53,625 nucleotides of DNA from Pseudomonas sp. UFMG81 (lineage in GTDB: Bacteria; Pseudomonadota; Gammaproteobacteria; Pseudomonadales; Pseudomonadaceae): contig NZ_JACAFQ010000022.1 of assembly GCF_015354575.1 (NCBI RefSeq), positions 80,797-134,421 of the forward strand, given 5' to 3'. Positions 8,327-16,812 of the stretch are shown here, piece by piece (positions within the stretch are counted from its first letter, which is position 1; each line of letters begins with the position of its first letter). The position numbers and the translations under genes were made by a program. The notes under the pieces were generated by a model. The model searched no databases and had not been told where the DNA came from. It saw only the letters and a program-made list of their open reading frames with translations.

Positions 8327-9370
8327 ATGAGCATCGTCCAGGACTTCGACCTGACCCACCTCGACCGCCTGCTGCGCCACTTCAGCGCCCGCCCCCAGGC
8401 GCTCGACCTCGACACCCGGCTACCCGAACTGCTGCAAGCGCTGCAGGCCGATCACCTCGACCTGCTGCCGCTGCCCGGCCAGGGCCACACGCTACAACGC
8501 TGGCAGACACTGGCGCGGGTGGCCGGTTGCGACCTGTCGCTGGCCAAGCTCTATGAGGGGCATACCGACGCCCTGGCGATCCTTGCCGAGTGCCACGCGG
8601 CGCACAGGGTGGGCGACGGCATCTGGGGCGTGTGGGCGGCCGAGCCACCGGACGCGCGGGCGCGCATTGTCGCCCGCGACGGCGATCAGGTCCGTTTGCA
8701 GGGGCGCAAGGCCTGGTGTTCCGGCGCGCTGCAGATCGACCGTGCGCTGATCACCGCCTGGGCCGCCGACGACCAGCCGCAACTGGTGGCCATCGAGTTG
8801 TCGCACCCCGGCCAGCGGATCCGGGCTGACCATTGGCAGGCCCTGGGCATGGCCACCACCACCAGCGTGGAGATCGACTTCGACGACGCCCCCGGCATCG
8901 CCATCGGTGCCCCGGGGCAATACCTGTCGCGCCCGGGCTTCTGGCACGGCGGCGGAGGCATCGCCGCCTGCTGGTACGGCGCCGCCGAGGCGCTGGCCGA
9001 TTACCTGCGCGAACACTGCCGCAAGCCGCGCCCCGACCCGCATGCCGATGCGCATCTGGGCGCCGTGGATGCCGCGCTTTACGGTGCCCGCGCCGCGCTG
9101 CGCGAATGCGCCGCCTGGATCGACCGCCAGCCCGGCGCCGACGCCGGTTTCGAAGTGCGCCGCACCCGCGCCCAGGTGGAACAGGCGGTCGACCAGGTGA
9201 TCCACCACGTCGGCCGCGCCCTGGGCGCCACACCGTTCTGCCGCAACAGCCATTTCGCCCGGCTCAGCGCCGACCTGCCGGTGTACTTGCGCCAGAGCCA
9301 TGCCGAGCGCGACCTGGCGCAACTGGGCCAACAGGTGGCCGAAGTACCGGCGGGGGCCTGGCAGCTATGA
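8327..9370 (+). CDS. acyl-CoA dehydrogenase family protein
   Basis: A 347-residue flavoprotein-type protein. GRKAWCSGALQIDRALITAWA and ALGMATTTSVEIDFDD match the central beta domain, and the C-terminal helical domain carries the LGATPFCRNSHFARLSADLPVYLRQ segment. It is shorter than catabolic acyl-CoA dehydrogenases (about 380 residues), and I cannot place a clear catalytic Glu. Start at ATG 8327 follows AGGGGGA. Its stop overlaps the PIG-L start (ATGA). It is the first gene of a four-gene coupled cassette after ligD. The neighbours suggest oxidation of an acyl or amino group during biosynthesis of a glycoconjugate, which is inference. Confidence 0.82.
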   Translation: MSIVQDFDLTHLDRLLRHFSARPQALDLDTRLPELLQALQADHLDLLPLPGQGHTLQRWQTLARVAGCDLSLAKLYEGHTDALAILAECHAAHRVGDGIWGVWAAEPPDARARIVARDGDQVRLQGRKAWCSGALQIDRALITAWAADDQPQLVAIELSHPGQRIRADHWQALGMATTTSVEIDFDDAPGIAIGAPGQYLSRPGFWHGGGGIAACWYGAAEALADYLREHCRKPRPDPHADAHLGAVDAALYGARAALRECAAWIDRQPGADAGFEVRRTRAQVEQAVDQVIHHVGRALGATPFCRNSHFARLSADLPVYLRQSHAERDLAQLGQQVAEVPAGAWQL

Positions 9371-10122
9371 GCGACGATCTGATCCAAACCAGCCAGAGCA
9401 CGTCTTGTAGTGCCTGGCAACAGTCCGCGCACCTGGCCCGCGCTGGCTGGCTGACGCCCGAACAACTGTGCCCGCCGGGCCGCAGGCTGGTGCTGGTGGC
9501 GCCGCACCCGGACGACGAGATCCTCATGGCCGGCGGCTTGCTCGCCGGCTTCGGCGGCCGCGAACAGGACCTGCTGCTGATCTCCGCCAGCGACGGCGAG
9601 GCCAGCCATCCGCACTCCCGGCACTGGAGCGAGCACCGCCTGCGCCGCCAGCGCCCGCAGGAAAGTCGCCATGCCCTGCAACAGCTCAATCTTGACCTGA
9701 CTCAGCTGGACTGGCGCCGGCTCAATCTCAAGGACGGCGCCCTGGCGCGTGACGAAGCGTTCCTGGTCAACCACCTCAACCAACTGCTCAAGCCTGACGA
9801 CTTGCTGCTGTGCACCTGGCGCGGCGATGGCCATGCCGACCACGAAGCGGTCGGCCGCGCCTGCGCCCAGGCCGCCCAGGCGCGCAAGGCCCAGCTGGTT
9901 GAAGCGCCGGTCTGGGCCTGGCATTGGGCCGCGCCGGAGGACAACCGCTTGCCCTGGCCGCGCGCCCACCGGGTGCAGCTCGACGAAACCCGCCTGGCGC
10001 GCAAGCGCGCGGCGCTGGCCGCCCATGCCAGCCAGCTGGAGCCCGACGGCGAACACCCGCCCGTGCTGCCGGCGCGCCTGGTGGAATGCCTGCTGCAGCC
10101 TTTCGAACTGGTCTTTGTATGA
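9367..10122 (+). CDS. PIG-L family N-deacetylase
   Basis: A 251-residue zinc-dependent deacetylase. APHPDDEI (His47-Pro-Asp-Asp50) is the first metal motif and GHADHEAVG the second. PIG-L enzymes remove acetyl groups from N-acetylglucosamine-type sugars, as in GPI anchor, mycothiol and bacillithiol synthesis. There is no signal peptide, so it should act in the cytoplasm on a nucleotide- or lipid-linked sugar. It overlaps the preceding gene by four bases and precedes a NodS-like methyltransferase, suggesting that the freed amine is methylated next. Confidence 0.9.
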   Translation: MSDDLIQTSQSTSCSAWQQSAHLARAGWLTPEQLCPPGRRLVLVAPHPDDEILMAGGLLAGFGGREQDLLLISASDGEASHPHSRHWSEHRLRRQRPQESRHALQQLNLDLTQLDWRRLNLKDGALARDEAFLVNHLNQLLKPDDLLLCTWRGDGHADHEAVGRACAQAAQARKAQLVEAPVWAWHWAAPEDNRLPWPRAHRVQLDETRLARKRAALAAHASQLEPDGEHPPVLPARLVECLLQPFELVFV

Positions 10123-10136
10123 AGGAAAGCCTGCCC

Positions 10137-10736
10137 ATGAGCCTCGATGCGCGGTACTTCGCCGACCTGTATGCCGAAAACGACGATCCTTGGGCATTTC
10201 GCACCCGCTGGTACGAACGGCGCAAGCGCGACTTGCTGCTGGCCAGCCTGCCGCGTCAGTGCTATGGGCGTATCTTCGAACCCGCCTGCGCCAATGGCGA
10301 GCTCAGTGCGCTGCTCGCCGAGCGCTGCAGCGAATTGCTGTGCCAGGACATCGACCCCACCGCCGTCGCCCTCGCCCGCCAGCGCCTGGCGGGGGTACGC
10401 CATGCCCGCGTCGAACAGGCGCGCTTGCCCAGCGACTGGCCGGGCGGGCAGTTCGACCTGGTGGTGCTGAGTGAGGTCGGCTATTACCTGGGCCCCACCG
10501 ACTGGTTGCAGGTGATCGAACGCGCAGTGGCCAGCCTCGCCCCCGACGGCGCCCTGCTCGCCTGCCATTGGCTTCACCCGATCATCGGCTGCCCGCAGGG
10601 AGGGCGCCAGGTGCATGAGGCGCTGGCCCGTCACCTGCCCTTGTATCCGCTGCTGCGCCATGAAGAGGCGGATTTTTTGCTCGAATACTGGTCGTGCCAG
10701 CCCAGCGTGGTCGACCTCGACGAGAGCTGCCCGTGA
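10137..10736 (+). CDS. NodS-like SAM-dependent methyltransferase
   Basis: A 199-residue class I methyltransferase. The N-terminus (YFADLYAENDDPWAFRTRWYE) matches the NodS family signature, followed by the SAM loop FEPACANGELS and acidic CQDIDPTAV. NodS of rhizobia N-methylates deacetylated chito-oligosaccharides, so a methyltransferase next to a PIG-L deacetylase is biochemically coherent. ATG 10137 has AAGGAAAG upstream; ATG 10119 overlaps the PIG-L stop and would add six residues. The glycosyltransferase GTG overlaps its stop. Confidence 0.85.
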   Translation: MSLDARYFADLYAENDDPWAFRTRWYERRKRDLLLASLPRQCYGRIFEPACANGELSALLAERCSELLCQDIDPTAVALARQRLAGVRHARVEQARLPSDWPGGQFDLVVLSEVGYYLGPTDWLQVIERAVASLAPDGALLACHWLHPIIGCPQGGRQVHEALARHLPLYPLLRHEEADFLLEYWSCQPSVVDLDESCP

Positions 10737-11395
10737 TCGCGGTGGTGATCCCCGCCCACAACGAGGCTCGGCGCCTTGGCCATTGCCTGCGCGCGGTGCA
10801 ACTGGCCGCCCGGGAGGCGCGGGCCGCGGGGCTCGAGGTGGAGATCCTGGTGGTGCTCGACCGTTGCCGCGATGCCAGCCTTGCCATTGCCCGGCGCCAC
10901 GGCGTGCACCTGCTGGAACTTGACGCAGGCAATGTCGGTATCGCCCGCCGCGCGGGCGCTGCATTGATGCTCGAGCGCGGCGCCCGATGGCTGGCCTTTA
11001 CCGACGCTGACAGCCGTGTGCCGCACCATTGGCTGCTGTCGCAAGTGCAATGGCATGCCGATGCGGTGTGCGGCACAGTACATATCGATCGCTGGCAGCC
11101 GTGGCAAGGCGCGGCCGTGCGTGCCCTGTACCGCAGCCGCTACGACGCACGCGAGGGGCATCGGCATATCCATGGGGCCAACCTTGGGGTCTGTGCCAGC
11201 GCCTATGAGCGGGTCGGGGGTTTCCTGCCGCTGCCCGCCCATGAGGATGTGCACCTGGTGTTGGCGCTACAGGCCAGTGGCGCGCACATCGTTTGGACTG
11301 CGATGCACAGCGTGGCGACCAGCAGCCGGCGGGACAGCCGGGCACCGCAAGGTTTTGGGGATTACCTGCGAGGGTTGGAGGAGCAGCTTTTGTAG
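10733..11395 (+). CDS. family 2 glycosyltransferase
   Basis: A 220-residue GT-A fold glycosyltransferase. VVIPAHNEARRLGHCL at the start and FTDADSRVP (DxD-type metal site) are visible, then GANLGVCASAYERVGGF, typical of the acceptor region. There are no membrane segments. The GTG at 10733 overlaps the methyltransferase stop (GTGA). It is the last gene of the acyl-CoA dehydrogenase/PIG-L/NodS-like cassette. Its TAG stop lies inside the REP that starts at 11391, so the repeat supplies the end of this gene. Sugar donor and acceptor are unknown. Confidence 0.87.
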   Translation: MIAVVIPAHNEARRLGHCLRAVQLAAREARAAGLEVEILVVLDRCRDASLAIARRHGVHLLELDAGNVGIARRAGAALMLERGARWLAFTDADSRVPHHWLLSQVQWHADAVCGTVHIDRWQPWQGAAVRALYRSRYDAREGHRHIHGANLGVCASAYERVGGFLPLPAHEDVHLVLALQASGAHIVWTAMHSVATSSRRDSRAPQGFGDYLRGLEEQLL

Positions 11396-11535
11396 GAGCG
11401 GCCTTGCCGGGGCGCCGGACCGGTCGGAAAGGGCTGCGCAAGCAGCCCCAGCCATGTTTACCAATCAACAGAATCCTGGGGCCGCTTCGCAGCCCTTTCC
11501 GACCGGTCCGGCGCCCCGGCAAGGCCGCTCCTACA
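11391..11535. repeat. long paired REP palindrome
   Basis: Inverted repeat with outer arms TGTAGGAGCGGCCTTGCC and GGCAAGGCCGCTCCTACA and inner arms containing CGGACCGGTCGGAAAGGGCTGC. It lies between the convergent glycosyltransferase and ku genes and should act as a bidirectional transcript end. Confidence 0.9.
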
Positions 11536-11551
11536 AAGGCCCAGCAGATGC

Positions 11552-12388
11552 TCAGGACGCCTTGCGCGTGCGCTTGGGCGCGGGGGACTTGGGCTTGGCC
11601 TTGCCACCCAGGCTACGTTTGAGCAGCTCGGTGAGGTCAACGATATCGGCGCTCTTGGCGGCCGTCTCGCCTTGCGCTTTTTCCACCGTCGCAATCTTGC
11701 CTTTGCTGGCCTTCTCCTCGACCAGGTCCATGATCGTCTGGCGAAATGCGTCGTGATACTGCCCCGGCGCCCACGCCCCGCTCATGTCCTCCACCAGCCG
11801 CTTGGCCATGTCCAGTTCGCGCTTGTCGACCTTGACCGCAGTCACGCTCTTGTCCAGCTCGAGGGTTTCGAGCCCGCGCACCTCGTCGGGCCAGCGCAGG
11901 GTGATCATCACCAGTGCCTCCTCCAGCGGGCGCAGCAGCGCCAGGTGCTGGCGGGTGTGCAGCACCACGGTGGCCAAGGCCACCTTGCCGGTCTTGTCCA
12001 GGGTTTCGCGCAACAGCGCGTAGACCTTGCCGCCGCGCCGATCGGGGCTCAGGTAGTACGGTGTGTCGAAGTGCTGCAAGGGGATCTCGCCGGCATCGAC
12101 GAAACTGAAGATATCGATGGTCTGGGTCGCCTCGGGCCGGGCCTTGCGGATCTCCTCCTCGCTGATCACCACGTAGCGGCCCTTCTCGTACTCCACGCCC
12201 TTGACCACGTGCGCCTTGTCGATCTCCTTGCCGGTGACCTTGTTCACCCGCTTGTAGCCCACCGGCTCCATGCTGCGCTGGTCCAGCCAGTCGAAGTCGA
12301 TGCGCTCGCTACGTACTGCGGTGCTGAGCGAGACGGGGATGTGCACGAGGCCGAAGCTGATCGCGCCTTTCCAGATTGCCCTGGCCAT
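11552..12388 (-). CDS. ku: non-homologous end joining protein Ku
   Basis: A 278-residue bacterial Ku. The start MARAIWKGAISFGLVHIPV is the family hallmark, followed by the Ku core (VNKVTGKEI, YEKGRYVVISEEE, LLRETLDKTGKVALA) and a lysine-rich C-terminal tail (AKPKSPAPKRTRKAS) thought to help DNA binding and threading. Ku forms a homodimeric ring on broken DNA ends and recruits LigD (5844-8303). ATG 12388 has AGGAG eight bases upstream. It lies 91 bases downstream of the SDR gene on the same strand and may be cotranscribed with it. Confidence 0.97.
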   Translation of the reverse strand: MARAIWKGAISFGLVHIPVSLSTAVRSERIDFDWLDQRSMEPVGYKRVNKVTGKEIDKAHVVKGVEYEKGRYVVISEEEIRKARPEATQTIDIFSFVDAGEIPLQHFDTPYYLSPDRRGGKVYALLRETLDKTGKVALATVVLHTRQHLALLRPLEEALVMITLRWPDEVRGLETLELDKSVTAVKVDKRELDMAKRLVEDMSGAWAPGQYHDAFRQTIMDLVEEKASKGKIATVEKAQGETAAKSADIVDLTELLKRSLGGKAKPKSPAPKRTRKAS

Positions 12389-12479
12389 TGGCTTGGCTCC
12401 TGTGTGTAGAACGCGGCCCTGCACAGGCCCCTTACAGCAACTGACTGCACCGTGCCGTGAAGGTTTTGCCCGGTTGGCC

Positions 12480-13385
12480 CTACGGCAGTGGGTTGCCACC
12501 GGTAACGCCGAACACTTCGCCGGTGATGTAGCTCGACTCCTGGCTGGCCAGCAGCACGTACAACGGCGCACATTCGGCGGGCTGGCCCGGGCGCTTGTAG
12601 GGGGTGTGGGCACCGAACTCGGGGATTTTCTCCGGCGGCTGGCCGCCGCTGGGTTGCAGCACGGTCCAGATCGGCCCCGGGGCCACGGCGTTGACGCGGA
12701 TGCCGCGCTCGATCACCTGCTTGGCCAGGGCCTTGGTGAAGCCGACGATGGCGGCTTTGGTGGTGGCGTAGTCGAGCAAGGTGGCCGACGGCTGGTATGA
12801 CTGGATCGACGCAGTGTTGATGATGGTCGCCCCCGCCGGCATCAGCGGCACCGCCGCCTGGCACAGCCAGAACAGCGCATAGACGTTGGTCTTGAGGGTG
12901 TGGTCGAACTGGGTGTGGCTGATCTGGCCGATTTCCTTGCGCGCCTTCTGCTTGCCGGCGACGTTGACCAGGATATCCAGGCCGCCGAGCTGCTCGTGGG
13001 CCTGGTCGACCAGCTGGCTGCAAAAGCGCGGGTCCTTGAGGTCGCCGGGCATGGCCAGGGCCTTGCGGCCCTCGGCCTCGATCAGTTGCACCACTTCGCG
13101 GGCGTCGCGCTCCTCGGTGGGCAAGTAGTTGAGGGCGATGTCGGCGCCTTCACGGGCAAAGGCAATGGCCACCGCCCGGCCGATGCCGGAATCGGCGCCG
13201 GTGATCAGTGCACGGCGCCCGACCAGGCGCCCCAAGCCCTTGTAGGTGTTTTCACCGTGATCCGGCTTGGGCTTCATTTCAGCGTCCAGCCCCGGCGCAG
13301 CCTGGCCCTGGGCCGGGAATGGCGGGTGGGGGTACTGGGTCAGGGGGTTTTGCAGGCTGTACTGGTCATGGGGTTTGCTGGCCAT
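12480..13385 (-). CDS. YghA-like short-chain dehydrogenase
   Basis: A 301-residue SDR with the long N-terminal extension typical of the YghA / general-stress-protein-39 group (LQNPLTQYPHPPFP...KPDHGENTYKGLGRL). The cofactor loop TGADSGIG is at residues 62-69, and the catalytic Ser193, Tyr206 and Lys210 are present. ASN-type positions suggest NADP(H) or NAD(H) use, but the substrate is unknown. The start (AGGAG eight bases upstream) lies 46 bases inside the ybdK-like gene, so the two are coupled. Members of this group are often stationary-phase or osmotic stress proteins. Confidence 0.92.
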   Translation of the reverse strand: MASKPHDQYSLQNPLTQYPHPPFPAQGQAAPGLDAEMKPKPDHGENTYKGLGRLVGRRALITGADSGIGRAVAIAFAREGADIALNYLPTEERDAREVVQLIEAEGRKALAMPGDLKDPRFCSQLVDQAHEQLGGLDILVNVAGKQKARKEIGQISHTQFDHTLKTNVYALFWLCQAAVPLMPAGATIINTASIQSYQPSATLLDYATTKAAIVGFTKALAKQVIERGIRVNAVAPGPIWTVLQPSGGQPPEKIPEFGAHTPYKRPGQPAECAPLYVLLASQESSYITGEVFGVTGGNPLP

Positions 13386-14539
13386 GGGAGAGGCTCCTGT
13401 GCTGGGTGTGAGGTCGGTATTGCATCTGCCTCGCGCAGCACCTGCGTCACCACGGCCCGCAGCGCATGGCGCTGGTCGAGGCCCTGCCGGCGGGCCTCGG
13501 CGAGGGTAGCAAGCTGGCGTTCGGCGCTGGTACCTTCGCGCAGGATGCGCGCGCAATGGTTGAAGGCGCGCTCGGCATCAAGGGTGGCTGCGGGCAGTTC
13601 GGCGCGCAGCTGCGCCAGCCAGCCTTCGGCATTCACCGGTTGTTGCTGATCTACGCCGATGAACCTGCCCTGGCGGCCATAACGGCACGCGCGCCAGTAG
13701 TTCTCCTGGGTGATCCAGCGCAGTTCCCGGGTGATCCGTGAGGCAACGCCGCGGGGCGCCGCGCACTGTTCGACCAGATGGCGAAACAATCCGGCAATGG
13801 CGAGGCCATCCTCCAGCCGGGGGCAGGCGTCGCAGATGCGCAGCTCCACGGTGGGAAAGCGCCGTGACGGGCGCACTGCCCACCAGAAATCGCCGTCGGC
13901 GGCCAACACGCCGGTACGTTGCAACAGGGCGCGGTAGCGCTGGTAGGCGGCCCAGTCGGGCAGTGGCTCGGGCAACCCCATGTGCGGCCACTCGCCGCAC
14001 ACCACCCGGCGATAGCTCTGGTAGCCGGTGGCGTGGCCGCACCACAGCGGTGACGAGGTGCTGAGCACCAGCAGCAATGGCAGCCAGTACAGCAAACGGT
14101 TGATCAGACCCATGCGATCGCAGCCGGCGGGCACACCGACGTGCACATGCAGGCCGCTCAGCAAGCTGCGCCGGGCCACCCATTGATAGTCGTCGAACAG
14201 CTGGCGAACGTGGGGCGAACCGCGCGGGTGCTGACGCAGCCAGTGGGCACTGGGGTGGCTGGCAGCGCAGTACAGGCCCGCGCCCTCCTCGGCCAGCAGG
14301 CCGATCAGGCGTTGCCGGTGTTCACCCAGGCATTCGCTGGCCTGGTGCAGGTTGTCGAATACGGGCGAGGCAAGCTCGATCTGGCAGTGGAACATCTCTT
14401 CGGCGAAGTACGCGCCCAGCGCCTGTTGGCAGCGCCGCGCCAGCGCGTGGGAGGGCCTGGCCAGTACCCGCCCACTGGCGAGGTCGACCAGCAAGTATTC
14501 CTCCTCGATGCCGAACGTGCACGCCGCGCCCATGGCCAT
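13340..14539 (-). CDS. carboxylate-amine ligase (YbdK/GCS2 family)
   Basis: A 399-residue protein of the glutamate-cysteine ligase type 2 fold. FGIEEEYLLVD at the start, the SGLHVHVGVP motif and the RRFPTVELRICDACP segment are characteristic. These enzymes couple a carboxylate to an amine through ATP-dependent acyl-phosphate formation; E. coli YbdK is a weak glutamate-cysteine ligase. It starts one base after the methyltransferase stop and overlaps the SDR by 46 bases. The overlapping tail (PANPMTSTACKTP) is probably not functional. Confidence 0.88.
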   Translation of the reverse strand: MAMGAACTFGIEEEYLLVDLASGRVLARPSHALARRCQQALGAYFAEEMFHCQIELASPVFDNLHQASECLGEHRQRLIGLLAEEGAGLYCAASHPSAHWLRQHPRGSPHVRQLFDDYQWVARRSLLSGLHVHVGVPAGCDRMGLINRLLYWLPLLLVLSTSSPLWCGHATGYQSYRRVVCGEWPHMGLPEPLPDWAAYQRYRALLQRTGVLAADGDFWWAVRPSRRFPTVELRICDACPRLEDGLAIAGLFRHLVEQCAAPRGVASRITRELRWITQENYWRACRYGRQGRFIGVDQQQPVNAEGWLAQLRAELPAATLDAERAFNHCARILREGTSAERQLATLAEARRQGLDQRHALRAVVTQVLREADAIPTSHPAQEPLPWPANPMTSTACKTP

Positions 14540-14540
14540 G

Positions 14541-15500
14541 TCAGCCGTTGCGGGTGACGGTCAGGGCCACCGCGGCGATACGCTCGACCTGCTCGTAGCC
14601 CGCCTCGAGCAGTTGTTCGCCGAACACGTCGGGGTCGATCTCCCGGTAACTCCAGCTGAACGCTGGTCCCGCCAGGCGCAGGCGCACCGCTTCGAGCAGG
14701 GCATCGCGCCCCGCGACGATGGCCACGCCGCTGTACAGCAACAAGGTGCCACCGGGCGCCAGGCGCTCCCGGGCCTGCTCGACGATGCGTAACGACAGCG
14801 CAGCGCCCAGCATGCCGCCGCCGTGGCGATAGGTGCGCCGAGCCGCGTCGAGCATGTACGGTGGGTTGGCGACGATCAGGTCGAACACACCACTGATACC
14901 GTCCAACAGGTCGCTCGGCTCCACCGACACATTGGCCACCCCGGCCAGTGCTGCATTGATCGCCGTGAAGCGCAGGGCCAGCGGGTTGATGTCTACCGCG
15001 CTGACCTGGGCGTGCTGGGCGGCACGGGCAATCAACAACGCCCCCACGCCACTGCCGCAACCAATGTCCACGGCATGTTGCACACGGCGCGGGCAGTGCC
15101 GCAGGTGGTCGTGGATCACCTGGGCGAAGCGGTAGCTGTCGGGGCCGAAGAACACCGCGTCCTGGTGGTCGGTGGGCCAGGCCGAATGCACCAGCAGCAG
15201 GTCGTCCAGGCTGGACCAGCGCACCGTACTGCGCAGCAGCTCGCCGTCGTACCGCACCACATCGGCCGCCTGCAGGTGTTGCAACTGATCGGCGCTGATC
15301 AGCGAGGCCGGGAACGGCCGGCTCCAACCAAACACGTCGCGCAGGTCGCGCGCCCGTTGCCCTTGGTCGCGGGCGTTGACCCGAGCCTGGGTGGCCGGCG
15401 AGACACAGGTGAAGCGATAACCGTCGGCGCGCAAGCGCCGGCCCAATTGCAGCAGCGCCTGGTCGGCGCGGGTCTGGTCCTGGTCGAGCAGCATCAGCAA
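14541..15500 (-). CDS. SAM-dependent methyltransferase with NPPY motif
   Basis: A 319-residue class I methyltransferase. DIGCGSG is at 145-151, the acidic SAM contact is AVDINP and the catalytic NPPY is at 212-215, as in N5-glutamine and adenine/guanine N-methyltransferases (PrmC/HemK, RlmG, TrmN6). The first 120 residues form a separate N-terminal domain, a layout close to RlmC/RlmG-like proteins. Its start overlaps the end of the iron enzyme gene by seven bases. The neighbours are not ribosomal, so a small-molecule or protein Gln substrate is as likely as RNA. Confidence 0.82.
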   Translation of the reverse strand: MLMLLDQDQTRADQALLQLGRRLRADGYRFTCVSPATQARVNARDQGQRARDLRDVFGWSRPFPASLISADQLQHLQAADVVRYDGELLRSTVRWSSLDDLLLVHSAWPTDHQDAVFFGPDSYRFAQVIHDHLRHCPRRVQHAVDIGCGSGVGALLIARAAQHAQVSAVDINPLALRFTAINAALAGVANVSVEPSDLLDGISGVFDLIVANPPYMLDAARRTYRHGGGMLGAALSLRIVEQARERLAPGGTLLLYSGVAIVAGRDALLEAVRLRLAGPAFSWSYREIDPDVFGEQLLEAGYEQVERIAAVALTVTRNG

Positions 15501-16798
15501 GGTCCTCCGCCAGTGAGCCCGGTGGCACGGATATAGGCGCGAGTGGCACGCAGGCCTGGGGGCTCGGCATGGCGGTTACCGGCCATGGCGGCGATCAGGT
15601 GCACAAACCCGTCCATTTGCACGGTCTCGCATGGGGTTTCCAGCGTCAGTTCGCTTTCCCACTGGCCAGGCGCCACCCGGCGCATCGGCCGCTGCCAATC
15701 AGCGGCGATCCAATCGTGCCAAAGTTGTTTTTCGTAGGCGCTGAACACGCCGAACATGCTGGCCTTGGGGCCGTCGATCAGTTGCCAGAAGCGGCACCGG
15801 CGCGGGTCCTGGTTGCGCTCGATCCAGCCTTGGGCCTGTAGCGCCTGGAGAAAACCGGGCAAGCCCTCGGGCGCTGCCAGCCACTGGTTGACGGTGCGGC
15901 CCTGCAAGCGGCAGCGATCGGCGTGCATGAACTGACCGAACACGCGCTTACGCTCCAATGCTGCGAGCAGTTCGCCCTGTAGATCGAAGCTGGCAATCAA
16001 GCTGGGTGTGTCGACGCCCAGGTCGTTCAGCCGGTAGCCCAGGCGCACCCGTTGGTAGAACGCTGCCTGGCCCTGTTCCGGCTGCAACTGGCGCAGCGCC
16101 TGCAATGCGCGCCGGGCGTGGCCGCTGGCGGCGTTGTCGATGGTCACATGCAGTTGGAAGTAATGACCGTCGATCCCTAGCTCAGCCAGTTCGTGAGTTG
16201 TGATCAACAAGTGCAGCGGTGGTTGTTCATAGCCCAGGTTGTAGCCGATGACTTCGGGCAGGTAGCCCTCGCCCGCCTGGCCGAGGGCCAATTGCAGCGC
16301 GCCTTGCAGGTAGCGCGAATCATCCAGCGGCAGGCCCTCCAGGCAACCGAGGCGGCTGAGCAGGCGCTGGTAGATAAGCACGTGGTTGCACCAGGGGTCG
16401 CCATCACCCAGCTCTTCGAGGTAAGTACGAATCAAGCCGTGGTAGCGCGGATCCCCCCAATGACGCAAACAGCCGTGCAGCCAGGCGCCATCGACCGCCT
16501 TGGTGGGCGCCACCTGTTGCAGGAACCACAGCGCCTGGGCGCGGTTGGCGAAGTAGCGGCGCGGCGCACCCTGGCGGCGTTGCATCAGGTAGTCGGCGTG
16601 CTGGTGGGCCACCATGGCGGCGTGCCGCGCGGCCCAGTGCTCGAGTTGTTCGGGGTCGTCGGGCAGGTCGTCACGGCGCTGCGTTACTTGACATAACTGC
16701 CCCGCCAGCCACGCCTGGGTGTCGCTGTCGCGGCCTGCCAGCAGGGCGTGATAACGCAACCGTGCACTGCCTGCGGGCTTGCGCGTCATGACCGTCAT
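15494..16798 (-). CDS. iron-containing redox enzyme family protein (haem-oxygenase-like)
   Basis: A 434-residue protein. The C-terminal half of the central domain carries HELAELGIDGHYFQLH followed by VTIDNAASGHA, a Glu/His/Asp/His pattern expected of haem-oxygenase-like iron or diiron oxidases. The N-terminal domain (helical, LAGRDSDTQAWLAGQL onward) and a C-terminal winged-helix-like region (LQGRTVNQWLAAPEGLPGFL) are extra. Such enzymes carry out N-oxygenation, C-C cleavage or desaturation in natural product pathways. ATG 16798 has AGGTG six bases upstream. It is coupled to the downstream methyltransferase. Confidence 0.75.
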   Translation of the reverse strand: MTVMTRKPAGSARLRYHALLAGRDSDTQAWLAGQLCQVTQRRDDLPDDPEQLEHWAARHAAMVAHQHADYLMQRRQGAPRRYFANRAQALWFLQQVAPTKAVDGAWLHGCLRHWGDPRYHGLIRTYLEELGDGDPWCNHVLIYQRLLSRLGCLEGLPLDDSRYLQGALQLALGQAGEGYLPEVIGYNLGYEQPPLHLLITTHELAELGIDGHYFQLHVTIDNAASGHARRALQALRQLQPEQGQAAFYQRVRLGYRLNDLGVDTPSLIASFDLQGELLAALERKRVFGQFMHADRCRLQGRTVNQWLAAPEGLPGFLQALQAQGWIERNQDPRRCRFWQLIDGPKASMFGVFSAYEKQLWHDWIAADWQRPMRRVAPGQWESELTLETPCETVQMDGFVHLIAAMAGNRHAEPPGLRATRAYIRATGLTGGGPC

Positions 16799-16812
16799 GC
16801 CCGGCACCTCGC

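Noticed and set aside
8833..9366. Long plus-strand frame running from inside the acyl-CoA dehydrogenase gene into PIG-L
   Set aside because: The upstream part is Arg/Pro/Ala-rich out-of-frame translation; the real PIG-L start is ATG 9367 overlapping the previous stop.
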